Positions 1 to 6,130 of a stretch of DNA of 9,357 nt are shown here, one piece after another. A program made the translations under genes and the position numbers. Numbering within the stretch: position 1 is the first letter of the stretch; every line of letters starts with the position of its first letter. Below the pieces are notes generated by a model, which saw nothing but the letters and a program-made list of their open reading frames with translations, searched no databases and was not told the DNA's origin. The DNA is from an uncultured Collinsella sp. (GTDB lineage: Bacteria > Actinomycetota > Coriobacteriia > Coriobacteriales > Coriobacteriaceae). The stretch covers positions 1 through 9,357 of the forward strand of contig CAAECP010000156.1 in assembly GCA_900754385.1 (NCBI GenBank). The letters run 5' to 3'.

Positions 1-312
1 AGGGAGATGTTACCGCATCGTTTCGTCGACGTGTTCGAGACCGTCTCCATAATTGGCGATTTTTACGTTCGTGCAATTCGGCGAGTGGCTAGATTTCCTC
101 GGCAGACGATGCTTTTGACACATATGGCCCCGCCGTCGCCGATCGCGTAAATGTCGCTCGAAAAAAGTTGGAGTATTTTTTGCCGCCTTTTACCTGCGGA
201 GACGCCAATCCGTCAAGCATTTGGTCAGAAATTGGTCAAGTAGTGACTGATACGGTCGGCATCGACAGCCAAAACCAATGGAAGTTTTGGCCCCAGAAGC
301 AGGGAGGTTCCC
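1..312. other. Left-edge region with no supported gene
   Basis: No convincing gene is visible here. One + strand frame is open from base 1 to a TAA at 148-150 (49 codons), but its only early ATG (position 7) lacks a properly spaced ribosome site and the translation has no recognisable features. It could be the tail of a gene that begins to the left, with low confidence. On the minus strand an ATG at 50-48 reads off the left edge, but no ribosome site precedes it. The stretch also holds a short palindrome GAGACCGTCTC (36-46), an A6 and a T6 run (161-166 and 176-181), and a direct repeat TTGGTCA at 221-227 and 232-238. The promoter of the gene starting at 313 should lie here, but I cannot identify a good -35/-10 pair. 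Confidence 0.5.
221..238 (+). repeat. TTGGTCA direct repeat, 11-bp period
   Basis: TTGGTCA occurs at 221-227 and again at 232-238, so the copies are offset by 11 bp, about one helical turn. The pair lies about 75 bp upstream of the ATG at 313. Such an arrangement is typical of tandem activator half-sites, but a repeat this short can arise by chance and no factor can be named. Confidence 0.4.
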
Positions 313-609
313 ATGGCATATTACTGGCCCCAGTACGGCGTCGCCATCGAGGTCGACGACGATCCCTATCTCCTGCCTTTCGACGAAGAGGCGTTCCCCG
401 ATACGGCGGTCTACCACGTCACCACCGATGTTATCTGCGACCCCGAGTCGTTCTCGGCGCTCGCCCACCACATCGCGCGTATCCACAACATCGAGCTCCC
501 TCACGACTTCGACGAGCTCATCTACTCGCGCCGCCTGATGCTTCACATGCTCTTTGGAGCGGACCCGTCCACGTTCGCACGCGTCTACACCACCAAGGAC
601 GCCGCATGA
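313..609 (+). CDS. Small acidic soluble protein of unknown function, first gene of the surface cluster
   Basis: This encodes a 98-aa protein that I do not recognise. The start is well supported: AGGGAGG at 301-307 lies 5 nt before the ATG. The protein has no signal peptide or membrane segment, so it is probably cytosolic. The first half is rich in aromatic and acidic residues (the start MAYYWPQYG, then a run of Asp), with several beta-prone stretches. The second half (about residues 46-83) looks helical, with SALAHHIARIH and ELIYSRRLMLHMLF. Its TGA overlaps the next ATG as ATGA (606-609), so the two are probably translationally coupled. Context suggests an accessory role for the exported proteins that follow, which is only inference. 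The frame is supported by strong G/C at third codon positions and by the overlap. Confidence 0.75.
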   Translation: MAYYWPQYGVAIEVDDDPYLLPFDEEAFPDTAVYHVTTDVICDPESFSALAHHIARIHNIELPHDFDELIYSRRLMLHMLFGADPSTFARVYTTKDAA

Positions 610-1115
610 GTGCAAAGAAGCCGCCCCGCCTTGCAGGACTGGGGCGTCGCAAGAAGCTCGTCGTTGTCTGCCTGGCTATCGTCTGCGCCCTCATCGCCGT
701 AGGGCTATACGCCTGGCAGTCGCAGCCCGTGCCCGAAGCAGGCGCCTCAGTCACGACGGCAGAGGGTAAATCGCGCCAAGAAATCCAGGATGAGCTCGAT
801 GCCATCGTCCGCGACAACATGATGACGATCTCGGTCGCGCCGGTCGCACAGCTGCAGGAAGGCGGCAAGTTGCGCGTCAACGTGCAAAACGTCCAAGACA
901 ACAAGTTTCCCCAGCGCTTCCGCGTGATTCAAAACGACGAGACCATCTATGAGTCCGGTGTGGTCGAAGCCGGCAAGACGGTTGAGACCTGCCCCGCCGG
1001 CGATATCCAAGAAGGCGAGGCATATATCGAGATTCAGGCACTCGATGCCAAGACCTACGACACCCACGGCAATCCGACGCGCGTCAAAGTGCGGGTGGCC
1101 CAGGCAGAAGGCTAG
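606..1115 (+). CDS. Membrane-anchored extracellular beta-rich protein, unnamed family
   Basis: The product is 169 aa. A basic N-terminus (KK, RRKK around residues 4-18) precedes one hydrophobic segment (about 18-36, LVVVCLAIVCALIAVGLYAW), so it is either a signal anchor or an uncleaved signal peptide, with the remainder outside the cell. After a short linker comes EIQDELDAIV with DNMMTISVAPV, then alternating hydrophobic strands that suggest an immunoglobulin-like beta-sandwich (about residues 80-165). From memory, this EIQxELD...MMxISxA pattern followed by YESG is shared with a family of exported proteins in Clostridia and Actinobacteria, often beside small secreted proteins like the next gene. 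The family has no function I can name. I chose ATG 606, not the upstream in-frame TTG at 168, because it forms an ATGA overlap with the preceding gene and places the hydrophobic segment at the N-terminus. Confidence 0.82.
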   Translation: MSAKKPPRLAGLGRRKKLVVVCLAIVCALIAVGLYAWQSQPVPEAGASVTTAEGKSRQEIQDELDAIVRDNMMTISVAPVAQLQEGGKLRVNVQNVQDNKFPQRFRVIQNDETIYESGVVEAGKTVETCPAGDIQEGEAYIEIQALDAKTYDTHGNPTRVKVRVAQAEG

Positions 1116-1132
1116 TGGCCGACGCGCTCGCA

Positions 1133-1150
1133 GGGGCAGTACCCTGTCCC
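1133..1150 (+). repeat. GC-rich hairpin after the anchored protein gene
   Basis: GGGGCAG (1133-1139) can pair with CTGTCCC (1144-1150) around a TACC loop, giving 7 bp including one G-U. It starts 18 nt after the stop codon at 1113-1115. No U-tract follows, so it is not a standard intrinsic terminator. It may limit 3' decay or partly separate expression of the two flanking genes. The CCTGTCCC arm is the reverse complement of GGGACAGG found in the hairpin at 7426-7462. Confidence 0.45.
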
Positions 1151-1164
1151 CATTCGTCCAACCA

Positions 1165-1183
1165 TCACGGAAACAGTCCGTGA
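1165..1183 (+). promoter_or_regulatory. Perfect 7-bp inverted repeat just upstream of a ribosome binding site
   Basis: TCACGGA (1165-1171) and TCCGTGA (1177-1183) form a perfect inverted repeat around a 5-nt AACAG loop. It ends 7 nt before the AAAGGA ribosome site (1191-1196) of the gene at 1203. It could act as an mRNA stabilising stem, a target for an RNA-binding protein or, as DNA, an operator. The symmetry is seen directly; the role is inferred. Confidence 0.45.
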
Positions 1184-1202
1184 CGAGCAGAAAGGATCGA
1201 TT

Positions 1203-1805
1203 ATGAACACACCCATGAACCTGAGCGGAGCCAGGGCACTCGCCGTGGGCGCAGGGCTTACGCTCGCACTTGCGATGGGCGCCGCGCCAACGGCGGCCAT
1301 CGCAGAGGTGCGCGTTGGAACCACCGATGTGACGGTGAAGGCCGACATTAGCAATGTTTCGTTTAAGGCGCCAACGGTCATCCCCTTTGCCGCCAACGCC
1401 GACGGAACGCTTGTAGGACCCTCCGACAAGACGATTACCATCGACAACCTCTCGGCATATGGCATCCACGTCACGAACATGAAGGTCACGGCCAAGAACG
1501 ACTGGACAATCGTTGCAGACGCAAAGACGGGCTCGGCCCAGAACTCCATCGATTTTAAGCTTGGCCCCGATAAGGCAGAAAAGGATGCCAGCTCGGCGAC
1601 TCAGACTACAGGCCTCGATCTTTCCAAGGACGTAAGCTTCGACATGAAGTACCAGGGCATTGCCGATGGAACGGACAAAATCAAGCTCAATGTGAGCGGC
1701 CACGTCGCCCGCGTCACGCGTGACATCTACCACGCCACCGGCACGGGAGATCAAGTGGCAAGCATCACCTGGACGGTCGAGCCCGGTGCGCACGCCACGT
1801 CCTAA
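1203..1805 (+). CDS. Secreted WxL-like surface protein
   Basis: The product is 200 aa. AAAGGA (1191-1196) precedes the ATG by 6 nt. A signal peptide covers about residues 1-34, with the hydrophobic run ALAVGAGLTLALAMGAAP and a likely AIA|E cleavage site. The mature part is Thr/Val/Asp-rich and beta-strand-rich. It contains APTVIPFAANADGTLVGPS, then a DWTIV segment (about residues 100-104), and ends with ITWTVEPG a few residues from the C-terminus. WxL domains have a W-x-L motif and a distal LTWxL...P motif, and bind peptidoglycan non-covalently. DWTIV and ITWTVEPG are near matches, not exact ones, so I call it WxL-like. No membrane anchor is visible. The next gene starts inside its last 20 nt, which implies coupled synthesis of the two. 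Confidence 0.8.
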   Translation: MNTPMNLSGARALAVGAGLTLALAMGAAPTAAIAEVRVGTTDVTVKADISNVSFKAPTVIPFAANADGTLVGPSDKTITIDNLSAYGIHVTNMKVTAKNDWTIVADAKTGSAQNSIDFKLGPDKAEKDASSATQTTGLDLSKDVSFDMKYQGIADGTDKIKLNVSGHVARVTRDIYHATGTGDQVASITWTVEPGAHATS

Positions 1806-2046
1806 GGCGCTTGCACTGGCCGCCATCGTCGGCATCTTGGCGTCCGCACCTGCCATGGCCTTTGCACAACAAGAGCAAGCGCAGGCGGCCACAGAAGTGA
1901 CCGTCGACCTTTCGGGCCTTAATCGCGGCAGCCGTCACGAGCCGCTCGCTCAGACGAGCGACACCCGGCAACTCATTGCGGTGGGCGCCGCCACGGTGGG
2001 AGCAGGACTGACGTGCCTTGGCCTGCACATCAAACGCAACCAATAG
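1786..2046 (+). CDS. Small secreted protein with degenerate LPxTG-type sorting signal
   Basis: The product is 86 aa if translated from GTG 1786. This start gives a clean signal peptide: basic RTPRPK, hydrophobic ALALAAIVGILASAPAMAFA, and AFA|Q cleavage near residue 27. The longer in-frame ATG at 1720 would bury this signal behind 22 residues encoded inside the upstream gene, so I reject it. The ribosome site is weak (GGACGG, 1771-1776), consistent with coupling, since the upstream stop lies only 17 nt beyond this GTG codon. After a short mature stretch comes LAQTSD (residues 54-59), a hydrophobic run (about 63-80) and a HIKRNQ tail. That is the layout of a sortase signal; LPQTGD is a common form, and here P is Ala and G is Ser. 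It could be sortase-anchored if a tolerant sortase exists, or otherwise a C-tail-anchored peptide. Confidence 0.7.
   Translation: MRTPRPKALALAAIVGILASAPAMAFAQQEQAQAATEVTVDLSGLNRGSRHEPLAQTSDTRQLIAVGAATVGAGLTCLGLHIKRNQ
1945..1962 (+). other. LAQTSD sorting-signal-like motif
   Basis: These six codons encode LAQTSD, followed after three residues by a hydrophobic stretch and a Lys-Arg tail. Class E sortases of actinobacteria are known to accept LAxTG, which explains the Ala. The Ser in place of Gly is unusual, because sortases cut between Thr and Gly. No sortase gene is present in the window. Confidence 0.45.
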
Positions 2047-2085
2047 CCAAGCATAACCGGAGTACGCGGAATAGATAGGAGAACC

Positions 2086-3489
2086 ATGGCACCCAAAAAC
2101 CTTTTGCCCGTTGCCGCGCTCTGCAGCGCACTGGCGAGCGGTATGCCTCTCGCCGCTTGGGCGACGCCCGCCACGGCAAACTCCTTACCGCAAGCTCTGA
2201 ACCCCGTGACGGATTCGTCGGGTATCGTCGCCTGCCAACGTTTTTCGCTCGCACACGCCACGGTCCGAACCTCGGGATGCCTTCACCGCAATACGGTCGA
2301 CGCGATAGTCGTGGATATCAAGCGACCGAACAAGGAGAACGGCCCCCAGACAGGTTATGCCATCTGCACATGGAAATCGGCTGCAGTCGACGCCGATGGC
2401 GACCCATGCGACCTCGAGCTGCGCATCGATATTGACTCGGTCGATGACTCGGCGAACGGGGCGAAGGTCGCCTTCGACAGCGCGGCCTATGAAGAAGAAG
2501 GAGGAGGTGTATGCCTGGGCTGCGTTCCCTCGAATGTCGATGGCGCGCAGCCCATCATCTCCTTTACGGCGTCGCTGCGACTGACCAAGGCGGACACCGA
2601 AGCCATCGCAACGGGAGATGTGCCTTTGCTGTTCTACGCTGGCGACGCGGACGACCAAGAGGCTCAAAGCAATGGACAGAAGGGTTCGCTTAACCTCACG
2701 CGCGGATCAGAACCCGCCCCCATCAATATCGATACCCAGGAGCCGGGCGTGCAGCGCATTCTCGCCGATCCGGCGCTGCTCCAAATGACATGGCACGGAG
2801 TGGGGTCCGTCGGGATTGCTGCTCCCATATCGAGCGATAATGACAAATCCCCCAAAGACGAGATCGCAGACGCACCGGCGCATGTTGACGATGCAGACGA
2901 CGCGCCATCAGAAGACAACGCTACGGCTCCTCTCGAGAAGCCAGGCGGCACCGCCACCGAACTAGGCAATCCCCAACCGAAAGACGGCCTGGACTTTGCC
3001 GCTCCCCCAGATGTCGACGAAGGCAACTGTTGCATGATGGTCGCGCTCGACCACACGGAAACCGTCGATGCCGCAAGCATTGAGCCAGTCGCTGCCAATG
3101 CGCCCCGCCGCAAAAATATCCTCATCGCGTTCCCCAATACCGTCGAGCTCGTCTTTTTGCCTTCGGGTGAAGTCGTCGCGCCTACGGCACTTACAGCAGT
3201 GGGAGCAAGGAGCGCATCGAACGATATCCAAGCTATCTCGGCACTTGATGCCACAACGACCGCCAAGCTACACCTTTATTCCGTTGCAGCAGACGGAACG
3301 CGAACCGAAGAATTCGACGGAACCAAGCTTTTGGTTCCGCGTCGCATCGGTATCCAAGAAGACTTCCCCTATCAAATGGAACTTGAAGGGTTCGATCGTG
3401 CACGAGATGCCGACATCATTGCCGCAGCCATCGCATCCCCGCAGCACCTTATGACGCTGCGCTTCGACTTTAGCCCCGTCCTGTCCTAG
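2086..3489 (+). CDS. Large secreted cysteine-containing surface protein of unknown function
   Basis: The product is 467 aa. AGGAGA (2077-2082) lies 3 nt before the ATG. A signal peptide ends near residue 27-32 (AWA|TP or ATA|NS). The mature N-terminal domain (about 35-245) carries Cys 50, 65, 94, 108, 143 and 146, the last two as a CLGC motif, which suggests disulfides or metal binding. An acidic, Pro/Ala-rich linker follows (about 248-310, rich in Asp and Glu), then a Cys-Cys pair at 315-316. The C-terminal domain (about 340-467) contains PNTVELVFLPSGEVVAPT, reminiscent of APTVIPFAANADGTLVGP in the protein encoded at 1203, and ends with a strand LRFDFSP comparable in position to ITWTVEP. No sorting signal or C-terminal membrane segment is seen. 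It lies 39 nt after the small gene and is probably cotranscribed. No enzymatic motif was recognised. Confidence 0.82.
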   Translation: MAPKNLLPVAALCSALASGMPLAAWATPATANSLPQALNPVTDSSGIVACQRFSLAHATVRTSGCLHRNTVDAIVVDIKRPNKENGPQTGYAICTWKSAAVDADGDPCDLELRIDIDSVDDSANGAKVAFDSAAYEEEGGGVCLGCVPSNVDGAQPIISFTASLRLTKADTEAIATGDVPLLFYAGDADDQEAQSNGQKGSLNLTRGSEPAPINIDTQEPGVQRILADPALLQMTWHGVGSVGIAAPISSDNDKSPKDEIADAPAHVDDADDAPSEDNATAPLEKPGGTATELGNPQPKDGLDFAAPPDVDEGNCCMMVALDHTETVDAASIEPVAANAPRRKNILIAFPNTVELVFLPSGEVVAPTALTAVGARSASNDIQAISALDATTTAKLHLYSVAADGTRTEEFDGTKLLVPRRIGIQEDFPYQMELEGFDRARDADIIAAAIASPQHLMTLRFDFSPVLS

Positions 3490-3538
3490 ACCGCTAACCG
3501 CCGCTTGGCTCGGATACTGAGCGCTCCCCTCCCCGTTC

Positions 3539-3547
3539 TGCTACGAT
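3539..3547 (+). promoter_or_regulatory. Extended -10 promoter candidate for the DUF554 gene
   Basis: TGC-TACGAT (3539-3547) matches the extended -10 form TGn-TAnnnT. It would place a transcript start near 3554, about 25 nt before the ATG. No good -35 is present at the expected spacing, as is usual for extended -10 promoters. The operon promoter at 4338-4346 has the near-identical TGC-TATGAT, which supports both calls. Confidence 0.4.
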
Positions 3548-3578
3548 TGCCGCGTTGGCATCAATTACAGGAGGGTTC

Positions 3579-4295
3579 ATGCCGGGTTTAGGAACGATCA
3601 TCAACGTCGCGCTTTTGATCGCGGGCGGTCTGCTGGGCCTCATGGGTGGGCGCTTCATTACGCCCCGCATCCAAGACACGCTCATGAAGGCGTCGGGGTT
3701 GTGCGTTCTGTTTATCGGCCTGGGCGGCACCATGCAAAAGATGCTCGTTATCGATGGGGAGGCATTGGCGACCACCGGCACCACCATGCTTATCGTCTCA
3801 TTTGCCCTCGGTTCGCTCATCGGCGAGGCCATCAACCTGGAGGCCGCCATCGAGAACCTCGGCGAATGGCTCAAGCGCAAAACCGGCAGCGAGGGTGACA
3901 ACGAGTTCACCAATGCCTTTGTCTCGACATCGCTCACCGTGTGTATCGGCGCCATGGCCATCGTAGGATCGATTCAGGACGGTCTGCTCGGCGACTGGTC
4001 CACGCTTGCCCTGAAGGGCGCGCTGGACTGCATCATCGTCTGCACTATGACAGCCTCGCTTGGCCGCGGCTGCATCTTCTCGGCCCTGCCCGTTGCCGTA
4101 TTCCAGGGCACGATCACGCTTTTTGCCGGCACACTCTCCCCCATCATGACCACCGCAGCCCTCGACAGCCTTTCGCTTGTGGGCTCCATGCTCATCTTCT
4201 GCGTCGGCGTTAACCTTATTCGGCCTCAGACCTTCCGCACGGCCAACATGCTCCCCTCCGTCGTCATCGCCGTCATCTACGCCCTCCTGTTCTAA
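3579..4295 (+). CDS. DUF554-family integral membrane protein
   Basis: The product is 238 aa, the usual size for DUF554 (the B. subtilis YdfK family). ATG 3579 follows AGGAGG (3569-3574) by 4 nt, so the frame extension upstream is not used. The protein is almost wholly hydrophobic with about six or seven membrane segments and many Gly residues. Family features include an N-terminal GTIINVALLIAGGLLGL helix, GLCVLFIGLGG, a FALGSLIGEAINLE segment before a short charged loop (about 90-110), the FVSTSLTVCIGAMAIVGSIQDG block, and a C-terminal FCVGVNLI. The loop and N-terminal half resemble the C-terminal half in pattern, as in many transporters. The substrate of the family is unknown; transport is only inferred. 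It appears monocistronic between the surface cluster and the operon starting near 4350. Confidence 0.9.
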   Translation: MPGLGTIINVALLIAGGLLGLMGGRFITPRIQDTLMKASGLCVLFIGLGGTMQKMLVIDGEALATTGTTMLIVSFALGSLIGEAINLEAAIENLGEWLKRKTGSEGDNEFTNAFVSTSLTVCIGAMAIVGSIQDGLLGDWSTLALKGALDCIIVCTMTASLGRGCIFSALPVAVFQGTITLFAGTLSPIMTTAALDSLSLVGSMLIFCVGVNLIRPQTFRTANMLPSVVIAVIYALLF

Positions 4296-4316
4296 ATCTA
4301 TCTACACAGCGGTATC

Positions 4317-4332
4317 TCGAACATCTGTTTGA
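4317..4332 (+). promoter_or_regulatory. LexA (SOS) operator candidate
   Basis: TCGAAC-ATCT-GTTTGA is a 16-bp near-palindrome. The mycobacterial/actinobacterial LexA box is TCGAAC-N4-GTTCGA, and this site matches 11 of the 12 defined positions (the exception is T for C at 4330). It also matches the B. subtilis consensus CGAACRNRYGTTYG at all but one position (C for R at 4325). It covers the expected -35 hexamer (4318-4323) of the promoter whose extended -10 is at 4338-4346, a position where repressor would block RNA polymerase. The gene controlled would be the TerB-domain gene at 4385 and those after it. Confidence 0.7.
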
Positions 4333-4337
4333 TGCTG

Positions 4338-4346
4338 TGCTATGAT
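4338..4346 (+). promoter_or_regulatory. Extended -10 promoter of the TerB/ATPase/helicase operon
   Basis: TGC-TATGAT is a strong extended -10 element (five of six TATAAT positions plus the TG). With 17-bp spacing the -35 would be CGAACA (4318-4323), a half match. Transcription would start near 4353, giving a leader of roughly 30 nt before the GTG at 4385. The LexA-like site overlaps the -35 region. Confidence 0.6.
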
Positions 4347-4384
4347 ATGAGGTCACCGACACCATATAGGGAGAGGAGAGGGCG

Positions 4385-6130
4385 GTGGCCGACCAGGACG
4401 TCAAAATGCTCATCGAGCGCATTATGGCCGAGGCCCGGACCCATCAGTCCGCCCGCTTCTCAAACGAAATCTATGCTGACGAGCCGATTCTCAAGACCGG
4501 ACGTCAGATGCAGAATTTCCTCCCCGACCAGTACCGCAAGATGCGCGAGATATCACGCTGGCAAGAGGATCCCAAAGGCGGCGCGGGACGTTGGCTATCG
4601 GAGGCGGAGCTCTTTTACCGCCAAGGCCTGCTGATGGCCGACTTCGAGGACGATTGCCCCTACAACGGCACCTTTAAGTCGTACTTTCCCACCTACAATG
4701 CCATGAGCGATCGACAGTTGCGCGGCTACTTTACCTGGCGTGCCCAAGTGCGCCGCGGCAATATCGAGGAGACATCGACCTCGTTTGCCTTTCTTTATCT
4801 TTACGAATTGATTTGCGGCATTGGCGTCGACAATCCGCGTGACGGCTATGACAAGATCGAGGCATTTTGGGATGCCTATCGCGCCTTTGAACCCGGCATC
4901 GACCGGTTCGCACGCGTGTGGCTGCAGGACTACGCCGTGTTCCATGAGCTCGACCCCAAGCTGCTTCGCGACTCTAAAACCGTCGCATTCGACAACGCCC
5001 TCATCGAGCTGCGCCGCGCAGCGCGAGACCTTGTGCCCGCGCCGGCACCGTCGGACCTGCCGCCTGCGCGTCGCAAGACCTCCGAGCCCGCGCTTCCCCT
5101 TCCGCCCGATGAGGCGCATGAGGAGCGGCTCATGGCTGCCATCGACGCACTCTCGACGTACAACCTGAATAACTCACGGCTCGACCGTTCCCACCATCGC
5201 GACCTGCGCCACGTGGCATGCGCCGTGTATGTCCGCATGGCGCGCTACTATGACACGCACCGAAAGACCGGCATCGTAGCGAGCTTGTTTGGGGAGGAGA
5301 CGGCCATGCCCTACACCATGTTTGCCTCGGCCGTGTTCTTTGCGCCCGAGCGCCACGAGGACTGCGAATATCGCCTGGACCCCATTCACATCTACCGCTG
5401 CCAAAATGGCTTTTGGGAATGTATGCGCATCCACGGCAGCAGACAAAAAAGTAGCAAGCTCGGTGAGATGATGCGCGCTTGCGATCAGCGCTTGCGCTTG
5501 GCACTGGATCCCAGCCATCCCCTTAAGGAAGAGAAGGTCCCCAAATATCTGGCTAAGATTATCGATGACGAGATCACGGCATGGCTTTCATGGGATGCCG
5601 CGCATCAGCCCGTCAAGATCGATATCGACCTAAGCCAGCTGGGGCACATTCGGAGCGCCGCCGCACAAACGCGCGAGGCGCTTTTGATCGACGAGGAGCG
5701 CGAGGACGGCACGTTTGCGGATGCCGAGGTGGCAGTAGCCGAACGACGGAAAGCCGAGCCCGTGGCCGACACGATCGCCGAACCAGTCGCGACGGCCATG
5801 CAGCAGGACGAGGCTAGCGAGCCGACCTTCTCCACCGAGCAGTTTGGCGTCGTAGCCCCGCTCCTCGCACCAGCGCCCACGCCCGCCGACACCGCGTCCG
5901 CACTCGATTCCGCCGCAGACGCCTATCTTCGAGCACTCCTCGAGCAAAACGCAGCGCAGACGGCATCAGCGGTGGCAAAGTCGGGCAAGAGTGAAGACAT
6001 GCTCGTCGACAGCATCAACGAAGCGCTCTTTGACCTGGTGGGCGACACCGTTATTGAATTTGGCTCAGCAGGACCGCAAATTATTGAGGACTACGAAGCA
6101 GACGTGAGAGGATACCTAGACCATGAGTGA
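4385..6130 (+). CDS. TerB_N/TerB_C domain protein, first gene of a DNA-processing operon
   Basis: The product is 581 aa. GTG 4385 is preceded by AGGAG (4374-4378) with 6-nt spacing. Residues about 68-200 form a TerB_N-type domain: the QLRGYFTWRAQVRRG block (111-125), then FAFLYLYELICGIG (134-147) and a helical stretch to FWDAYRAF. A Pro-rich linker (about 216-242) leads to a conserved helical region (about 245-400) containing LFGEE and a YRCQNGFWEC segment. From about 411 comes the TerB_C-type part: IDIDLSQLGHIR, TREALLIDEERE, then a low-complexity Ala/Glu/Pro insert (about 443-510) and the hallmark end DSINEALFDLVGDTVIE with IIEDYEADV (542-573). A classical TerB core was not recognised between them. 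TerB-domain proteins are known from tellurite-resistance loci and from predicted DNA-processing systems. Its gene overlaps the ATPase gene by 8 nt, so the two products probably act together. Confidence 0.88.
   Translation: MADQDVKMLIERIMAEARTHQSARFSNEIYADEPILKTGRQMQNFLPDQYRKMREISRWQEDPKGGAGRWLSEAELFYRQGLLMADFEDDCPYNGTFKSYFPTYNAMSDRQLRGYFTWRAQVRRGNIEETSTSFAFLYLYELICGIGVDNPRDGYDKIEAFWDAYRAFEPGIDRFARVWLQDYAVFHELDPKLLRDSKTVAFDNALIELRRAARDLVPAPAPSDLPPARRKTSEPALPLPPDEAHEERLMAAIDALSTYNLNNSRLDRSHHRDLRHVACAVYVRMARYYDTHRKTGIVASLFGEETAMPYTMFASAVFFAPERHEDCEYRLDPIHIYRCQNGFWECMRIHGSRQKSSKLGEMMRACDQRLRLALDPSHPLKEEKVPKYLAKIIDDEITAWLSWDAAHQPVKIDIDLSQLGHIRSAAAQTREALLIDEEREDGTFADAEVAVAERRKAEPVADTIAEPVATAMQQDEASEPTFSTEQFGVVAPLLAPAPTPADTASALDSAADAYLRALLEQNAAQTASAVAKSGKSEDMLVDSINEALFDLVGDTVIEFGSAGPQIIEDYEADVRGYLDHE

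Noticed and set aside
115..152. TTGACA at 115-120 as a -35 element
   Set aside because: No -10-like hexamer lies 16-18 bp downstream; the nearest AT-rich stretch is too far away.
168..605. Upstream extension of the anchored protein from TTG 168
   Set aside because: It would overlap the whole 98-aa gene, lacks a ribosome site, gives an Arg/Pro-rich nonsense N-terminus and moves the membrane anchor away from the start.
1720..1785. ATG 1720 as start of the small sorting-signal protein
   Set aside because: It would place 22 extra residues before the signal peptide, which starts naturally at GTG 1786.
747..1892. Long minus-strand open frame (381 codons) antisense to the surface genes
   Set aside because: It is antisense to three genes that have ribosome sites, signal or anchor segments and good codon use. 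High-GC codons commonly leave such antisense frames open, and the translation has an implausible Cys/Arg/His-rich composition.
3494..3961. Minus-strand frame of 155 codons over the DUF554 gene
   Set aside because: It is the shadow of a well-recognised membrane protein with its own ribosome site.
4595..5119. Minus-strand frame of 174 codons within the TerB-domain gene
   Set aside because: The + strand frame carries recognisable TerB_N blocks across this stretch; the antisense frame has no motif or ribosome site support.
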